Assembly: GCA_022614915.1 (NCBI GenBank)
Contig: JAKEHV010000502.1
Location: 1-35,098 of the forward strand
Direction: 5' to 3'
Length of the DNA stretch: 35,098 nucleotides
From: Gemmataceae bacterium
Lineage (GTDB): Bacteria > Planctomycetota > Planctomycetia > Gemmatales > Gemmataceae
Of the stretch, positions 1 through 6,667 are shown one piece after another. Each line of letters opens with the position of its first letter. Position 1 is the first letter of the stretch. The notes under the pieces are model-generated. The model did not search any database, was not told the origin of the DNA, and saw nothing but the letters and a program-made list of their open reading frames with translations. A program made the translations under genes and the position numbers.

Positions 1-804
1 CGAGGCGAGCGTGTCGCGGCAGCGTCGCGCACACCGGGAGGTCCGCCGTTTTTCCGCGAATTGGGCATCGAGCCGATTCTGTGCGACATCACCGACGCCG
101 CCTCCATCGAGCATCTCTGTTCCGCTGTTACTGTCCGCTTCCTTGCGGGCGCGGAACTGAATACCGTTCTCTTTGCCGTCGGTTGGGACCGCGCTTCCGG
201 GCACTCGATGCGCGCGGTTTATGTGGAGGGATTGGGCAACGTCCTCCGCGCCTTGCCCAAACCAAAGACGTTTATCTATGTGAGCAGCACCAGCGTGTAC
301 GGCCAAAGCGACGGCTCTTGGGTCAGTGAGGACTCGCCCACGGAACCGCAGGAGGAATCGGGGCGGATCGTGCTGGCAGCCGAGCGCACTTTGCACGCCC
401 TCCGCCCCGAAGCAGTGATCCTCCGCTTCGCGGGCATTTACGGGCCAGGCCGATTACTCAGACAGAAGACCGTGGCGGACGGCGAGCCGATCGTCGGCGA
501 TCCGGACAAGTGGCTGAATCTGATTCATGCCGAAGACGGTGCCCGCGCCGTGTTGGCCGCCGAAGAGCGTGGCGCGCCGGGCCGCATTTACAACATCGCT
601 GACGGCCAGCCCGTGCGACGGCGCGAGTTCTTCGCGGCTTTGGCGCAAACGTTGAGCGCGCCGGCGCCCCAGTTTGTCGAGCCGGCAACGGACCAACCGC
701 CGCCGCATGAAAAGGGCAACCGACGCATTCGGAATCAACGGATGCGCGACGAGTTGCATGTCACACTTCAATATGAGACATACGAAGATGGTTTGAAGGG
801 TTGA
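1..804 (+). CDS. NAD-dependent epimerase/dehydratase (extended SDR), 5' end cut by window
   Basis: The reading frame is open from base 1, so the gene starts upstream of the window and only its C-terminal part is seen. The first codons (RGERVAAASRTPGG) look like the second beta strand after the lost GxxGxxG dinucleotide motif. The hallmark segment YVSSTSVYG, which holds the SDR catalytic Tyr region, lies near residue 95, and RFAGIYGPGR is the usual extended-SDR substrate-side motif. A TTG at 61 could be mistaken for a start, but it would remove the nucleotide-binding strands. The role is inferred as a cytosolic nucleotide-sugar or related epimerase/reductase; the substrate cannot be read. It resembles YeeZ-like SDRs. 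A repeat-bearing gap separates it from the convergent GNAT gene. Confidence 0.85.
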   Translation, partial: RGERVAAASRTPGGPPFFRELGIEPILCDITDAASIEHLCSAVTVRFLAGAELNTVLFAVGWDRASGHSMRAVYVEGLGNVLRALPKPKTFIYVSSTSVYGQSDGSWVSEDSPTEPQEESGRIVLAAERTLHALRPEAVILRFAGIYGPGRLLRQKTVADGEPIVGDPDKWLNLIHAEDGARAVLAAEERGAPGRIYNIADGQPVRRREFFAALAQTLSAPAPQFVEPATDQPPPHEKGNRRIRNQRMRDELHVTLQYETYEDGLKG

Positions 805-810
805 GCATTG

Positions 811-854
811 CGCTCGGAACAAGCCGCGCGGCAGTGCGCTGCGAACGCTAAACG
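811..854. repeat. intergenic repeat fragment between convergent genes
   Basis: This 44-base stretch carries two words found elsewhere in the window. Bases 815-831 (CGGAACAAGCCGCGCGG) recur at 24432-24448, and bases 841-854 (GCGAACGCTAAACG) recur at 6238-6251, where they form one arm of a hairpin. This suggests members of one dispersed intergenic repeat family in different states of decay. No coding signal is seen. Confidence 0.45.
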
Positions 855-860
855 AGGAAC

Positions 861-1310
861 TTAGAGGGGATAGCGCTCCATGACTCGATACGTCGTCCAC
901 TCAAACCCGATCTTTTGATAGGTGGCGTGGGCGACGTGGTTTTCATTTTCGACGTACAAGCGCAAACCAATCACGGCGGGATCCTCTTTCGCGGTCTGGA
1001 CGATGTGCTCGAAAATGGCGCGAAACACGCCGCGCCGCCGCGCTTCGGCCCGCACATAGACGCTTTGAATCCACCAAAACCAGCCGTTGCGCCAGTCGCT
1101 CCATTCGTACGTGATGCCCATCTGCCCCAGGATTTGCGCGCCTTCTTCAGCAAGAAAGTAGATCCCCTTGTGCGCGTCGGCCAACGCGGCGCTTACCCCG
1201 GGACGCAGCTTGGTCATGTCGAGCGTCTTGCCCTCGCTCTCCTCGGCCAGTAAGCGATTGAACTCACAAACGATGTCCAGGTCTTCGGGACGTGCGCGGC
1301 GTATTTTCAT
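861..1310 (-). CDS. GNAT family N-acetyltransferase
   Basis: This 149-aa protein is a single GNAT domain of normal length. The N-terminus MKIRRARPEDLDIV is the typical beta1-alpha1 of the fold. The acetyl-CoA binding strand and loop are at about residues 89-101 (SVYVRAEARRRGVF), with the basic RRRG pyrophosphate loop. The C-terminal NHVAHATYQKIGFE is the usual motif B region (Y..xGFE). It should transfer an acetyl group from acetyl-CoA to an amine; the acceptor is unknown. The ATG at 1308-1310 begins right at the start of the conserved domain. It is divergent from apt, and the shared gap holds the GGGTCAA repeat. Confidence 0.85.
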   Translation of the reverse strand: MKIRRARPEDLDIVCEFNRLLAEESEGKTLDMTKLRPGVSAALADAHKGIYFLAEEGAQILGQMGITYEWSDWRNGWFWWIQSVYVRAEARRRGVFRAIFEHIVQTAKEDPAVIGLRLYVENENHVAHATYQKIGFEWTTYRVMERYPL

Positions 1311-1321
1311 AGCAGTGGTTA

Positions 1322-1456
1322 GTGGTCAGGGGTCAAGGGTCAAGGGTCAAGAATTGGAGACTAGCTTATGCGTTGCATAGCATTCGTAGCAATTACCGAA
1401 ACTAAGAATACAATGCTGCTGACCCCTGATACCTGACTCCTGTCCCCTGACCCCTG
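1322..1456. repeat. inverted intergenic repeat with GGGTCAA tandem words
   Basis: The left arm holds three perfect tandem copies of GGGTCAA at 1330-1350, preceded by GTGGTCAGG. The right arm at 1421-1456 is the same vocabulary in reverse orientation (GACCCCTGA, CCTGACTCC, CCCCTGACCCCTGG). The two arms flank about 70 bases of unrelated AT-richer sequence. The element fills nearly the whole gap between the divergent GNAT and apt genes, so the promoters of both must lie within or beside it. Confidence 0.6.
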
Positions 1457-1461
1457 GAAAA

Positions 1462-1974
1462 ATGGATCTCAAAGCGTATCTTCGCGACATTCCGGATTTT
1501 CCCAAGCCGGGAATACTCTTCAAGGACATCACGCCGCTTTTGAACGATCCGGCTGCCTTCGCAGAATCGATCCGGCGCTTCACCGAGCGCTATGGCGCGG
1601 AAAAGATCGACGCGGTGGCAGCGGCCGAGGCGCGTGGATTTCTGTTCGCCGCTCCCTTGGCCTTGATTCTAAAGAAACCTCTGGTGCCGTTGCGCAAGCC
1701 CGGCAAGCTGCCGTATAAGACGCATAGTCTGCAGTATGACTTGGAATACGGCAGCGCCGAGTTGCATGTGCACATCGACGGCTTCAATCCGGGCGATCGC
1801 GTGCTCTTGGTGGACGACGTATTGGCCACGGGAGGCACGCTGGCCGCCGCCTGTCAACTCATCGAAAAAGCGGATGGGATTGTGGCGGCCTGCGCCGTGC
1901 TGTTGGAATTGTCGATCCTCAAGGGGCGGGAGAAACTAAAGCCGCATGAGGTGTTCAGCATCTTGACGGCATAG
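1462..1974 (+). CDS. apt: adenine phosphoribosyltransferase
   Basis: This 170-aa protein has the length of bacterial Apt. The N-terminus MDLKAYLRDIPDFPKPGILF is the family signature, followed by FKDITPLL. AAEARGFLF and the PRPP-binding loop VLLVDDVLATGGT at about residues 113-125 are intact, including the two acidic residues. It catalyses adenine + PRPP to AMP + PPi in cytosolic purine salvage. The ATG at 1462 is supported by the conserved N-terminus and sits just past the inverted repeat. The gene stands alone; the next gene downstream is on the other strand, with REP-like hairpins between them that may end both transcripts. Confidence 0.97.
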   Translation: MDLKAYLRDIPDFPKPGILFKDITPLLNDPAAFAESIRRFTERYGAEKIDAVAAAEARGFLFAAPLALILKKPLVPLRKPGKLPYKTHSLQYDLEYGSAELHVHIDGFNPGDRVLLVDDVLATGGTLAAACQLIEKADGIVAACAVLLELSILKGREKLKPHEVFSILTA

Positions 1975-1977
1975 TAG

Positions 1978-2153
1978 ACCCCACACTCCGCGTGGGGTGT
2001 CCCGCCCCCGAAATCAACCGTAGCAACAAGCGGCCCGCTTGTTGGCTCCGAAGTCACGCCACAAGCGAGGCCGCTTGTGGCTACGGTCATCGACACCTCC
2101 GAATTCAATTCTGTCGCGCCGCACCAGACGCCAGCCCCACGCGGAGCGTGGGG
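1978..2153. repeat. REP-like cluster of short perfect palindromes, one cloverleaf-shaped
   Basis: Four hairpins fill the gap between apt and the convergent regulator. They are 1978-1984/1992-1998 (ACCCCAC/GTGGGGT), 2024-2032/2036-2044 (9 bp, CAACAAGCG stem, 3-nt loop), 2058-2067/2072-2081 (10 bp, GCCACAAGCG stem, 4-nt loop) and 2135-2142/2146-2153 (8 bp, CCCCACGC stem). The two middle hairpins are enclosed by an outer 8-bp stem, ACCGTAGC at 2017-2024 with GCTACGGT at 2080-2087, so the unit can fold as a small cloverleaf. No T-run follows, so it is not a classical intrinsic terminator. Confidence 0.75.
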
Positions 2154-2154
2154 A

Positions 2155-2709
2155 CTATTCTTCCTGCGCCAAGAGCTCGATGGCTTCGCGCAGGCCGCGG
2201 TGACTCTCGAAGAAACGCTGTGCCAAGTTGTCCAGCAGGCTGAGCAGTTTCAACAAGTCGTTCACGCGTTGGAAGCGTCGTTGGCTGGCTTCGTCGGCAG
2301 CGAGCGGTCCAAGTGTTTCCGGCGTCAGGGCATCGCGGCAGCGCTTGAGCGTGTTAAGAATCGGATCAATCTCGCGGCGCTTGCGCTGATTGGCGACCAG
2401 CGTGAACATCTCCCACACGTCGCTGAGTGATTCGTAATACTCTTTGCGGTCCCCTCTCTTGTGCACCCGGCGGACCAAACCCCATTCGACCAGCTTGCTG
2501 AGGTTCATCGAAACGTTGCCGCGCGAAATGGCGAGACGAGCCATGATGCCGTCCATCGATAGCGCGGCGCCTGTGATATATAAGAGCCCGTGAATGCGCG
2601 CCATCGTGGGACTGATTCCCCACAAGTCCGCCATGTTGTTCCAAAGCTCGACGAATTGGTCTTCGACGGCTTCCAAGCGCAGGGGCAAGTCGGACTTGGT
2701 TGCTTTCAT
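2155..2709 (-). CDS. GbsR/MarR-type winged-helix transcriptional regulator
   Basis: The chosen ATG (2707-2709) gives 184 aa, beginning MKATKSDLPLRLEAVEDQFV, which matches GbsR-like regulators in length. An upstream in-frame ATG would add an unlikely 25-residue tail. The winged helix spans about residues 40-110: ISPTMARIHGLLYI, then the recognition region MARLAISRGNVSMNLSKL, then the wing GLVRRVHKRGDRKEYY. The C-terminal half is helical and probably dimerises. The family binds DNA as dimers and often responds to small ligands; the ligand here is unknown. It is divergent from the kinase at 2865, and the 155-base gap could hold an operator for both. Confidence 0.85.
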   Translation of the reverse strand: MKATKSDLPLRLEAVEDQFVELWNNMADLWGISPTMARIHGLLYITGAALSMDGIMARLAISRGNVSMNLSKLVEWGLVRRVHKRGDRKEYYESLSDVWEMFTLVANQRKRREIDPILNTLKRCRDALTPETLGPLAADEASQRRFQRVNDLLKLLSLLDNLAQRFFESHRGLREAIELLAQEE

Positions 2710-2864
2710 GTTTTTTATTCCGTTTAGGAATTTGTGAAAATTGTAGGGTTTCAGGAGGTGTAAATCCATACGGGTTTTTTTTGACAAGAGCGGCTGTCCA
2801 ACGCACACTAGTTGAAGGAGGACAGGGCCGAAGGTGGCGGCTCAACGCGGGGGAGACCTCGTAC

Positions 2865-4232
2865 ATGACGGTGGAGAACGTTGCATCTGAGTTGCAAGCC
2901 GTTGGCCAATATGACCTTGTGGCAAAAATTGCCGATGGGGGTATGGGCACGGTTTACAAAGCACGTCAGCGCGTCACCGGCGACACGGTGGCCGTCAAGC
3001 TGCTGCCGCGCCATTTGGCAGCCAATCCTGTCTTTTTGAAGCGCTTCGAGCAAGAATACGTCGCCGCCAAAACGCTGAATCATCCCAATGTCGTCAAAGC
3101 GCTGGAGCAAGGCAATGCAGAGGATGGCACGCCTTATCTGGTGATGGAATTCGTTGAGGGCCAGTCGGTCGGCCAGCGCTTGGAACACGACGGCCGGTTC
3201 AGCGAGCATGACGCCCTTCGCATTATCGGCCAGGTATCGCAAGCCTTGCACAAAGCGCACAAGCAAGGGCTCATTCACCGCGACATCAAGCCGGACAACA
3301 TCCTTCTGACTCCGGAAGGTCTGGTCAAAATCGTCGACCTGGGCTTGGTGAAAGAAGTCGATACGGATTTGAATCTGACCCGCACCAATCGCGGGCTGGG
3401 CACGCCGCACTTCATGGCCCCGGAGCAGTTTCGCAATGCCAAGAACGCCGACGCCCGCTGCGACATCTACTCGATGGCGGCCACACTCTACATGATGGTG
3501 ACCGGCGACCTGCCATTCGCCTCGTGCGGCCCGCTCGACGCCTGGATGAAGAAGATCAACAACGACATTGTGCCGCCGCGCACGCTGGCGCCTTCGATTT
3601 CCGAGCGCGTCGATTGGGCCATTCGCCGTTCGATGAGTCCCGAACCGGCCAAGCGCGCCGGCTCGTGCCGTGAGTTCATCGAAGACTTGACCGGTCGCAG
3701 CACGCGCCAGATGACCGATACCGACCTCACCGGCGAAAACGGCGACTTTTGGTACATGGTGTACAAGGATGAAGACGCTGTCGTGCACACCGTGAGAGGC
3801 ACGATGACCGGCATTCGCCGCTCCTTGAAAGAAGGCATGCTCGGCGACGCAAGCAACATCCGCGTCAGCCGGACGAAGGGCGGCCCGTTTGAGTCGCTGA
3901 GAAATCATCCGGAGTTTCGGGACTTGGCGGTGGCGCCGGCCGTGGTCCCGCCCGCCGTGTCCATCGCCCGCACGCCGACGCCGCCGACGGTCGAGATCTT
4001 GGCGCCAACGCCGGCTTCGGCGGCGACGCCGACACCGGGGCCGCTCGCGACGGCCCCGGAGTCGTCCGTCACCACTTCGCAGATCATTCTGCCCAAGATC
4101 TATATGGGCCCGGCGCCGGTCGTTCAGCGCTCTGCTTGGGGCCGGTGGATCATATTGGTTTTGGTGGCACTGGCGGCCGGCACGATTGGCTTTTTCCTCA
4201 TGCCTATTTTGAAGTTTTTCGAGATTCTGTAG
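2865..4232 (+). CDS. membrane-anchored Hanks-type Ser/Thr protein kinase with C-terminal GYF_2-like domain
   Basis: The ATG at 2865 (GGGGAGA upstream) gives 455 aa starting MTVENVASEL; a longer frame from 2700 adds non-homologous sequence. The kinase domain covers about residues 16-280: Gly loop ADGGMGTVYK (23-32), VAVK lysine (45), HRDIKPDN (138-145) and GTPHFMAPEQF (179-189). The Mg loop reads DLG (158-160), a conservative change from DFG. Residues 295-355 (WYMVYKDED...GIRRSLKEG...HPEFRDL) look like a GYF_2-type recognition domain, an inference. A Pro/Thr/Ala-rich linker leads to one membrane helix at about 427-446. This is the reverse of the more usual layout with an extracytoplasmic sensor, since almost nothing follows the helix. 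A TTGACA at 2781-2786 may be a -35, without a convincing -10. Confidence 0.92.
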   Translation: MTVENVASELQAVGQYDLVAKIADGGMGTVYKARQRVTGDTVAVKLLPRHLAANPVFLKRFEQEYVAAKTLNHPNVVKALEQGNAEDGTPYLVMEFVEGQSVGQRLEHDGRFSEHDALRIIGQVSQALHKAHKQGLIHRDIKPDNILLTPEGLVKIVDLGLVKEVDTDLNLTRTNRGLGTPHFMAPEQFRNAKNADARCDIYSMAATLYMMVTGDLPFASCGPLDAWMKKINNDIVPPRTLAPSISERVDWAIRRSMSPEPAKRAGSCREFIEDLTGRSTRQMTDTDLTGENGDFWYMVYKDEDAVVHTVRGTMTGIRRSLKEGMLGDASNIRVSRTKGGPFESLRNHPEFRDLAVAPAVVPPAVSIARTPTPPTVEILAPTPASAATPTPGPLATAPESSVTTSQIILPKIYMGPAPVVQRSAWGRWIILVLVALAAGTIGFFLMPILKFFEIL

Positions 4233-4266
4233 GAAGGGACTGACGACTCGTCCTACTTTATCAACC

Positions 4267-4812
4267 ATGCGCACAACCAACAACAAGCTGGCAAAAGTCT
4301 CCGTTCGCACCCAATTGCGGCCCGGCGACATCGGCGCCGTGGCAACGCTCCACGGTCTTGTCTACGCGCGCGAACACGGCTTCGATGCCACGTTCGAGGC
4401 GTATGTCGCTGCGGCGCTCGCGGAGTTTGTACTCTTGCAATTCGAACCATCGGAGCAATCAACGTCGCGGCAGAACATATGGATCGCGGACCAGGGCGGC
4501 CGGGTCGTCGGATCGATCGCGATTGTCGCTGCCGCGGAGGAAACCGCGCAACTGCGCTGGTTCCTGGTAGATCCCGCGCTGCGCGGCGCGGGCTTGGGCA
4601 GGCGGCTCTTGCGCGATGCCGTCGCGTTTTGCCGGAGTTGCCACTATCGATCCGTCTACCTTTGGACGACGAGCGCATTAAGGATCGCCGCACATCTGTA
4701 TCGTTGCGTCGGATTCAAGAAGGTAGCGGAATTGCCGGGGCGCAGGTGGGGCGCGGACGTGGTGGAAGAAAAGTACGAATTGACGTTGAGCCAGAACCGG
4801 CTACCATCCTGA
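4267..4812 (+). CDS. GNAT family N-acetyltransferase
   Basis: This 181-aa protein carries a complete GNAT domain. NIWIADQGGRVVGSIAI is the central hairpin, LRWFLVDPALRGAGLGRRLL at about residues 96-115 holds the acetyl-CoA loop (RGAGLG), and AAHLYRCVGFKKV is the C-terminal signature. This style is common in GNATs fused or adjacent to MarR-type regulators (a family observation), and a regulator lies 1.6 kb away. It starts 34 bases after the kinase stop and may be cotranscribed with it. The acceptor substrate is unknown. The N-terminal 15 residues are probably a disordered tail. Confidence 0.88.
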   Translation: MRTTNNKLAKVSVRTQLRPGDIGAVATLHGLVYAREHGFDATFEAYVAAALAEFVLLQFEPSEQSTSRQNIWIADQGGRVVGSIAIVAAAEETAQLRWFLVDPALRGAGLGRRLLRDAVAFCRSCHYRSVYLWTTSALRIAAHLYRCVGFKKVAELPGRRWGADVVEEKYELTLSQNRLPS

Positions 4813-4893
4813 TTGATGGAAATGCAAGGCTGGCCTTTCGCCGCGGCAATGGTACTCTGTGGGCATCACCTCTTTCGTGATCGAGGAGTACCC

Positions 4894-6156
4894 ATGCTCT
4901 GGTATTGTCGACTTTCGCTCTCTTTCCTTTTCGTCTTGGCAGCCGGCCGCGCGCGCGCCGATTGGCCCGGCTTCCGCGGCGTCACCGGAGGCCTCTCCAA
5001 CGAGCAAGGACTGCCCACGGAATGGGGGCCGGAGAAAAATGTCGTTTGGAAAACGCCGCTGCCAGGACCGGGCAGCTCCAGCCCGATCGTGTGGAAAGAC
5101 CGCGTTTTTGTCACCTGCTACAGCGACTATGGTTTGAAGAAAGCCGACAAAGGCGACATCGCGAAACTGCGCCGGCACTTGCTCGCCGTCGACAGGAAAA
5201 CCGGAAAAATACTTTGGGACCGCGAAACGCCGCCGCTTTTGCCCGAGACCGAATACTCCGCCAACATCACCGAGCACGGCTACGCATCCAGCACGCCGGT
5301 CACGGATGGCGAACGCATTTATGTCTTCTACGGCCGCGGCGGAGTGCACGCCTTCGGCTTGGACGGCAAGCCGCTTTGGCACAAGGAAGTCGGCAGCGGC
5401 TTGAACTCGTGGGGGTCGGCGGCCAGTCCCATACTCGTCGGCAACAAACTGATCGTCAATGCCGGCGTCGAAAGTGATGCGCTCATCGCCTTCGACAAGA
5501 TCACGGGCGAGGAGAAGTGGCGCGCCAAGGGAATCGGGCACTGCTGGTCCACGCCGGTTCTGGTGGAACTGCCCGGCGGCAAACAGGAAATCGCGCTAAG
5601 CGTGCAAGCCGCGCTCTACGGCTTCGATCCGGACAACGGCGATAAGCTTTGGGAGTGCGAAGGGCCCAGCACGGCGACGGCCAGCTCCACCCCGGTGACG
5701 CGCGACGGCGTCCTCTTCGCAATCGGCGCGGGTTTCGATGGTCGCTCGACTGTCGCCGTCAAGGCGGGAGGCCGCGGCGATGTCACGAAGACCCACGTGC
5801 TTTGGCGGCAGAAGGTCGGCGCCAATCACTGCTCGCCCGTGCTGGTGGACGGCCGCCTCTACTGGGTCAGCGGCCGGGCGATCTGCCTCGATGCCAAGAC
5901 AGGCGCGATCGTTCTTGACAAGGATTTATACGGCGCCCGCCAAGAATACGTTTCGGCTGTTGCTGCCGGCGGCAAAATCTTTGCATTTACGCGCCGCGAC
6001 GGCGCCTTTGTCCTCGCCGCCAATGAGGCCTTCGAAAAACTCGCGCACAACGACCTGGGCGACAACAGCATTTTCAATTCCTGTCCGGCCGTCAGCGGCG
6101 GCAACCTGTTCGTGCGCTCGAACGCGTTTCTGTATTGCTTGGGACAAAAACCGTGA
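4894..6156 (+). CDS. secreted PQQ-binding-like beta-propeller repeat protein
   Basis: The ATG at 4894 is preceded by GAGGAG at 4883-4888 and starts a clear signal peptide (MLWYCRLSLSFLFVLAAG) with predicted cleavage at ARA|DWPGFRG. A more upstream start at 4813 would bury the signal. The 420-aa mature protein opens with DWPGFRG, the standard planctomycete propeller start, and shows repeated blades such as LLAVDRKTGKILWDRE, LIAFDKITGEEKW and LYGFDPDNGDKLWE. These are the AxDxxTGxxxW repeats of PQQ/WD40-like propellers. It is probably periplasmic; no PQQ-dependent dehydrogenase catalytic residues can be assigned, so a binding or scaffold role is as likely as catalysis. Confidence 0.92.
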   Translation: MLWYCRLSLSFLFVLAAGRARADWPGFRGVTGGLSNEQGLPTEWGPEKNVVWKTPLPGPGSSSPIVWKDRVFVTCYSDYGLKKADKGDIAKLRRHLLAVDRKTGKILWDRETPPLLPETEYSANITEHGYASSTPVTDGERIYVFYGRGGVHAFGLDGKPLWHKEVGSGLNSWGSAASPILVGNKLIVNAGVESDALIAFDKITGEEKWRAKGIGHCWSTPVLVELPGGKQEIALSVQAALYGFDPDNGDKLWECEGPSTATASSTPVTRDGVLFAIGAGFDGRSTVAVKAGGRGDVTKTHVLWRQKVGANHCSPVLVDGRLYWVSGRAICLDAKTGAIVLDKDLYGARQEYVSAVAAGGKIFAFTRRDGAFVLAANEAFEKLAHNDLGDNSIFNSCPAVSGGNLFVRSNAFLYCLGQKP

Positions 6157-6199
6157 GTTTCAAAGAATTGTGAACCTTTTGCGGGCCGATCGCATCTAT

Positions 6200-6251
6200 C
6201 GTTTAACGTTCGGTTCGATCGCGGCGGTACGCGCGCCGCGAACGCTAAACG
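6200..6251. repeat. intergenic hairpin ending in GCGAACGCTAAACG
   Basis: Bases 6200-6212 (CGTTTAACGTTCG) pair with 6239-6251 (CGAACGCTAAACG) over 13 bp with one wobble. A GC-rich spacer lies between the arms. The right arm repeats a 14-mer found at 841-854. Together with the terminator at 6380-6412, this is all that is recognisable in the gap from 6157 to 6426. Confidence 0.6.
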
Positions 6252-6379
6252 GGTTGGATGTGACTATGACGTGGCGTCTTTGTGATCGGCATGGTTTGCA
6301 GCGTACAACGCAACAACAGCGCTTGGCGCTGCAATTGCGCCCTTTGCGAGGATGACCCGGCCTTTTCGTTGACTTTCGA

Positions 6380-6412
6380 GGCCAGGTGTCCCAAGGGCGC
6401 CTGGCCTTTTTT
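6380..6412 (+). terminator. intrinsic terminator upstream of the tRNA genes
   Basis: GGCCAGGTG at 6380-6388 pairs with CGCCTGGCC at 6398-6406 (9 bp, one G-T pair), followed directly by six T residues at 6407-6412. It lies 224 bases beyond the stop of the propeller gene and 14 bases before the first tRNA. It either ends the propeller mRNA or a short RNA made from 6160-6400. Confidence 0.8.
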
Positions 6413-6426
6413 GTTGAATTTGAATT

Positions 6427-6500
6427 GGCTCGGTAGGCAACCGGCAGACCACCCTCGCTCAGAACGAGGAATGCTGAGGGTTCGACTCCCTCCTGAGCCA
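6427..6500 (+). tRNA. tRNA-like gene, anticodon CAG, short variable loop
   Basis: The acceptor GGCTCGG (6427-6433) pairs with CTGAGCC (6493-6499, one wobble), with discriminator A at 6500. The pairing can extend outward by three more pairs. The anticodon stem is CCTCG/CGAGG (6453-6457/6465-6469) and the loop CTCAGAA gives anticodon CAG, a leucine anticodon. The T arm is GAGGG-TTCGACT-CCCTC (6476-6492). The D arm (6436-6450) has only two clear pairs, and the variable loop is about six bases, whereas bacterial tRNA-Leu has a long variable arm. No CCA is encoded. It could be a degenerate tRNA or a non-canonical tRNA; it is not a normal tRNA-Leu. It abuts tRNA-Gln with one base between. Confidence 0.6.
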
Positions 6501-6501
6501 A

Positions 6502-6572
6502 TCCGGGGTCGTCTAACGGTAGGACGGCGGGCTTTGAACCCGTCGATGTTGGTTCGAATCCAACCCCCGGAA
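6502..6572 (+). tRNA. tRNA-Gln (anticodon TTG)
   Basis: All four arms fold. The acceptor TCCGGGG (6502-6508) pairs with CCCCGGA (6565-6571), with discriminator A at 6572. The anticodon stem is GCGGG/CCCGT (6527-6531/6539-6543) and loop CTTTGAA gives anticodon TTG (6534-6536). The T arm is GTTGG-TTCGAAT-CCAAC (6548-6564). The 3' CCA is not encoded. The length is 71 bases. It decodes CAA and, by wobble, CAG glutamine codons. Confidence 0.95.
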
Positions 6573-6596
6573 TGCACGCGGCGCAGAGTGGAGCGC

Positions 6597-6634
6597 GAAG
6601 CGCAGAGCGCGAAGAGTGGAGCGCTCTGCGCTTC
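6597..6634. repeat. 14-bp perfect hairpin of the GCGCAGAG word family
   Basis: GAAGCGCAGAGCGC (6597-6610) pairs with GCGCTCTGCGCTTC (6621-6634) around a 10-base loop. The words GCGCAGAG and GAGCGC also occur on both sides (6580-6620). It sits between tRNA-Gln and the convergent kinase fusion and has no T-run. The vocabulary resembles the CGCAGAGGCGCAGAG repeat at 18852-18986. Confidence 0.65.
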
Positions 6635-6667
6635 TGCGGTTATCTTGCGAGTTCCGCTGCGGCGTGA

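Noticed and set aside
2781-2810. TTGACA as a promoter of the kinase
   Set aside because: No acceptable -10 is found at 16-19 bases; mentioned in the kinase entry only.
2808-4331. 507-aa minus-strand frame opposite the kinase gene
   Set aside because: Arg/His-rich translation, no fold or ribosome site, wholly antisense to a well-supported kinase.
4801-5541. 246-aa minus-strand frame opposite the PQQ propeller
   Set aside because: Shadow of the GC-rich coding strand; the propeller repeats on the plus strand are unambiguous.
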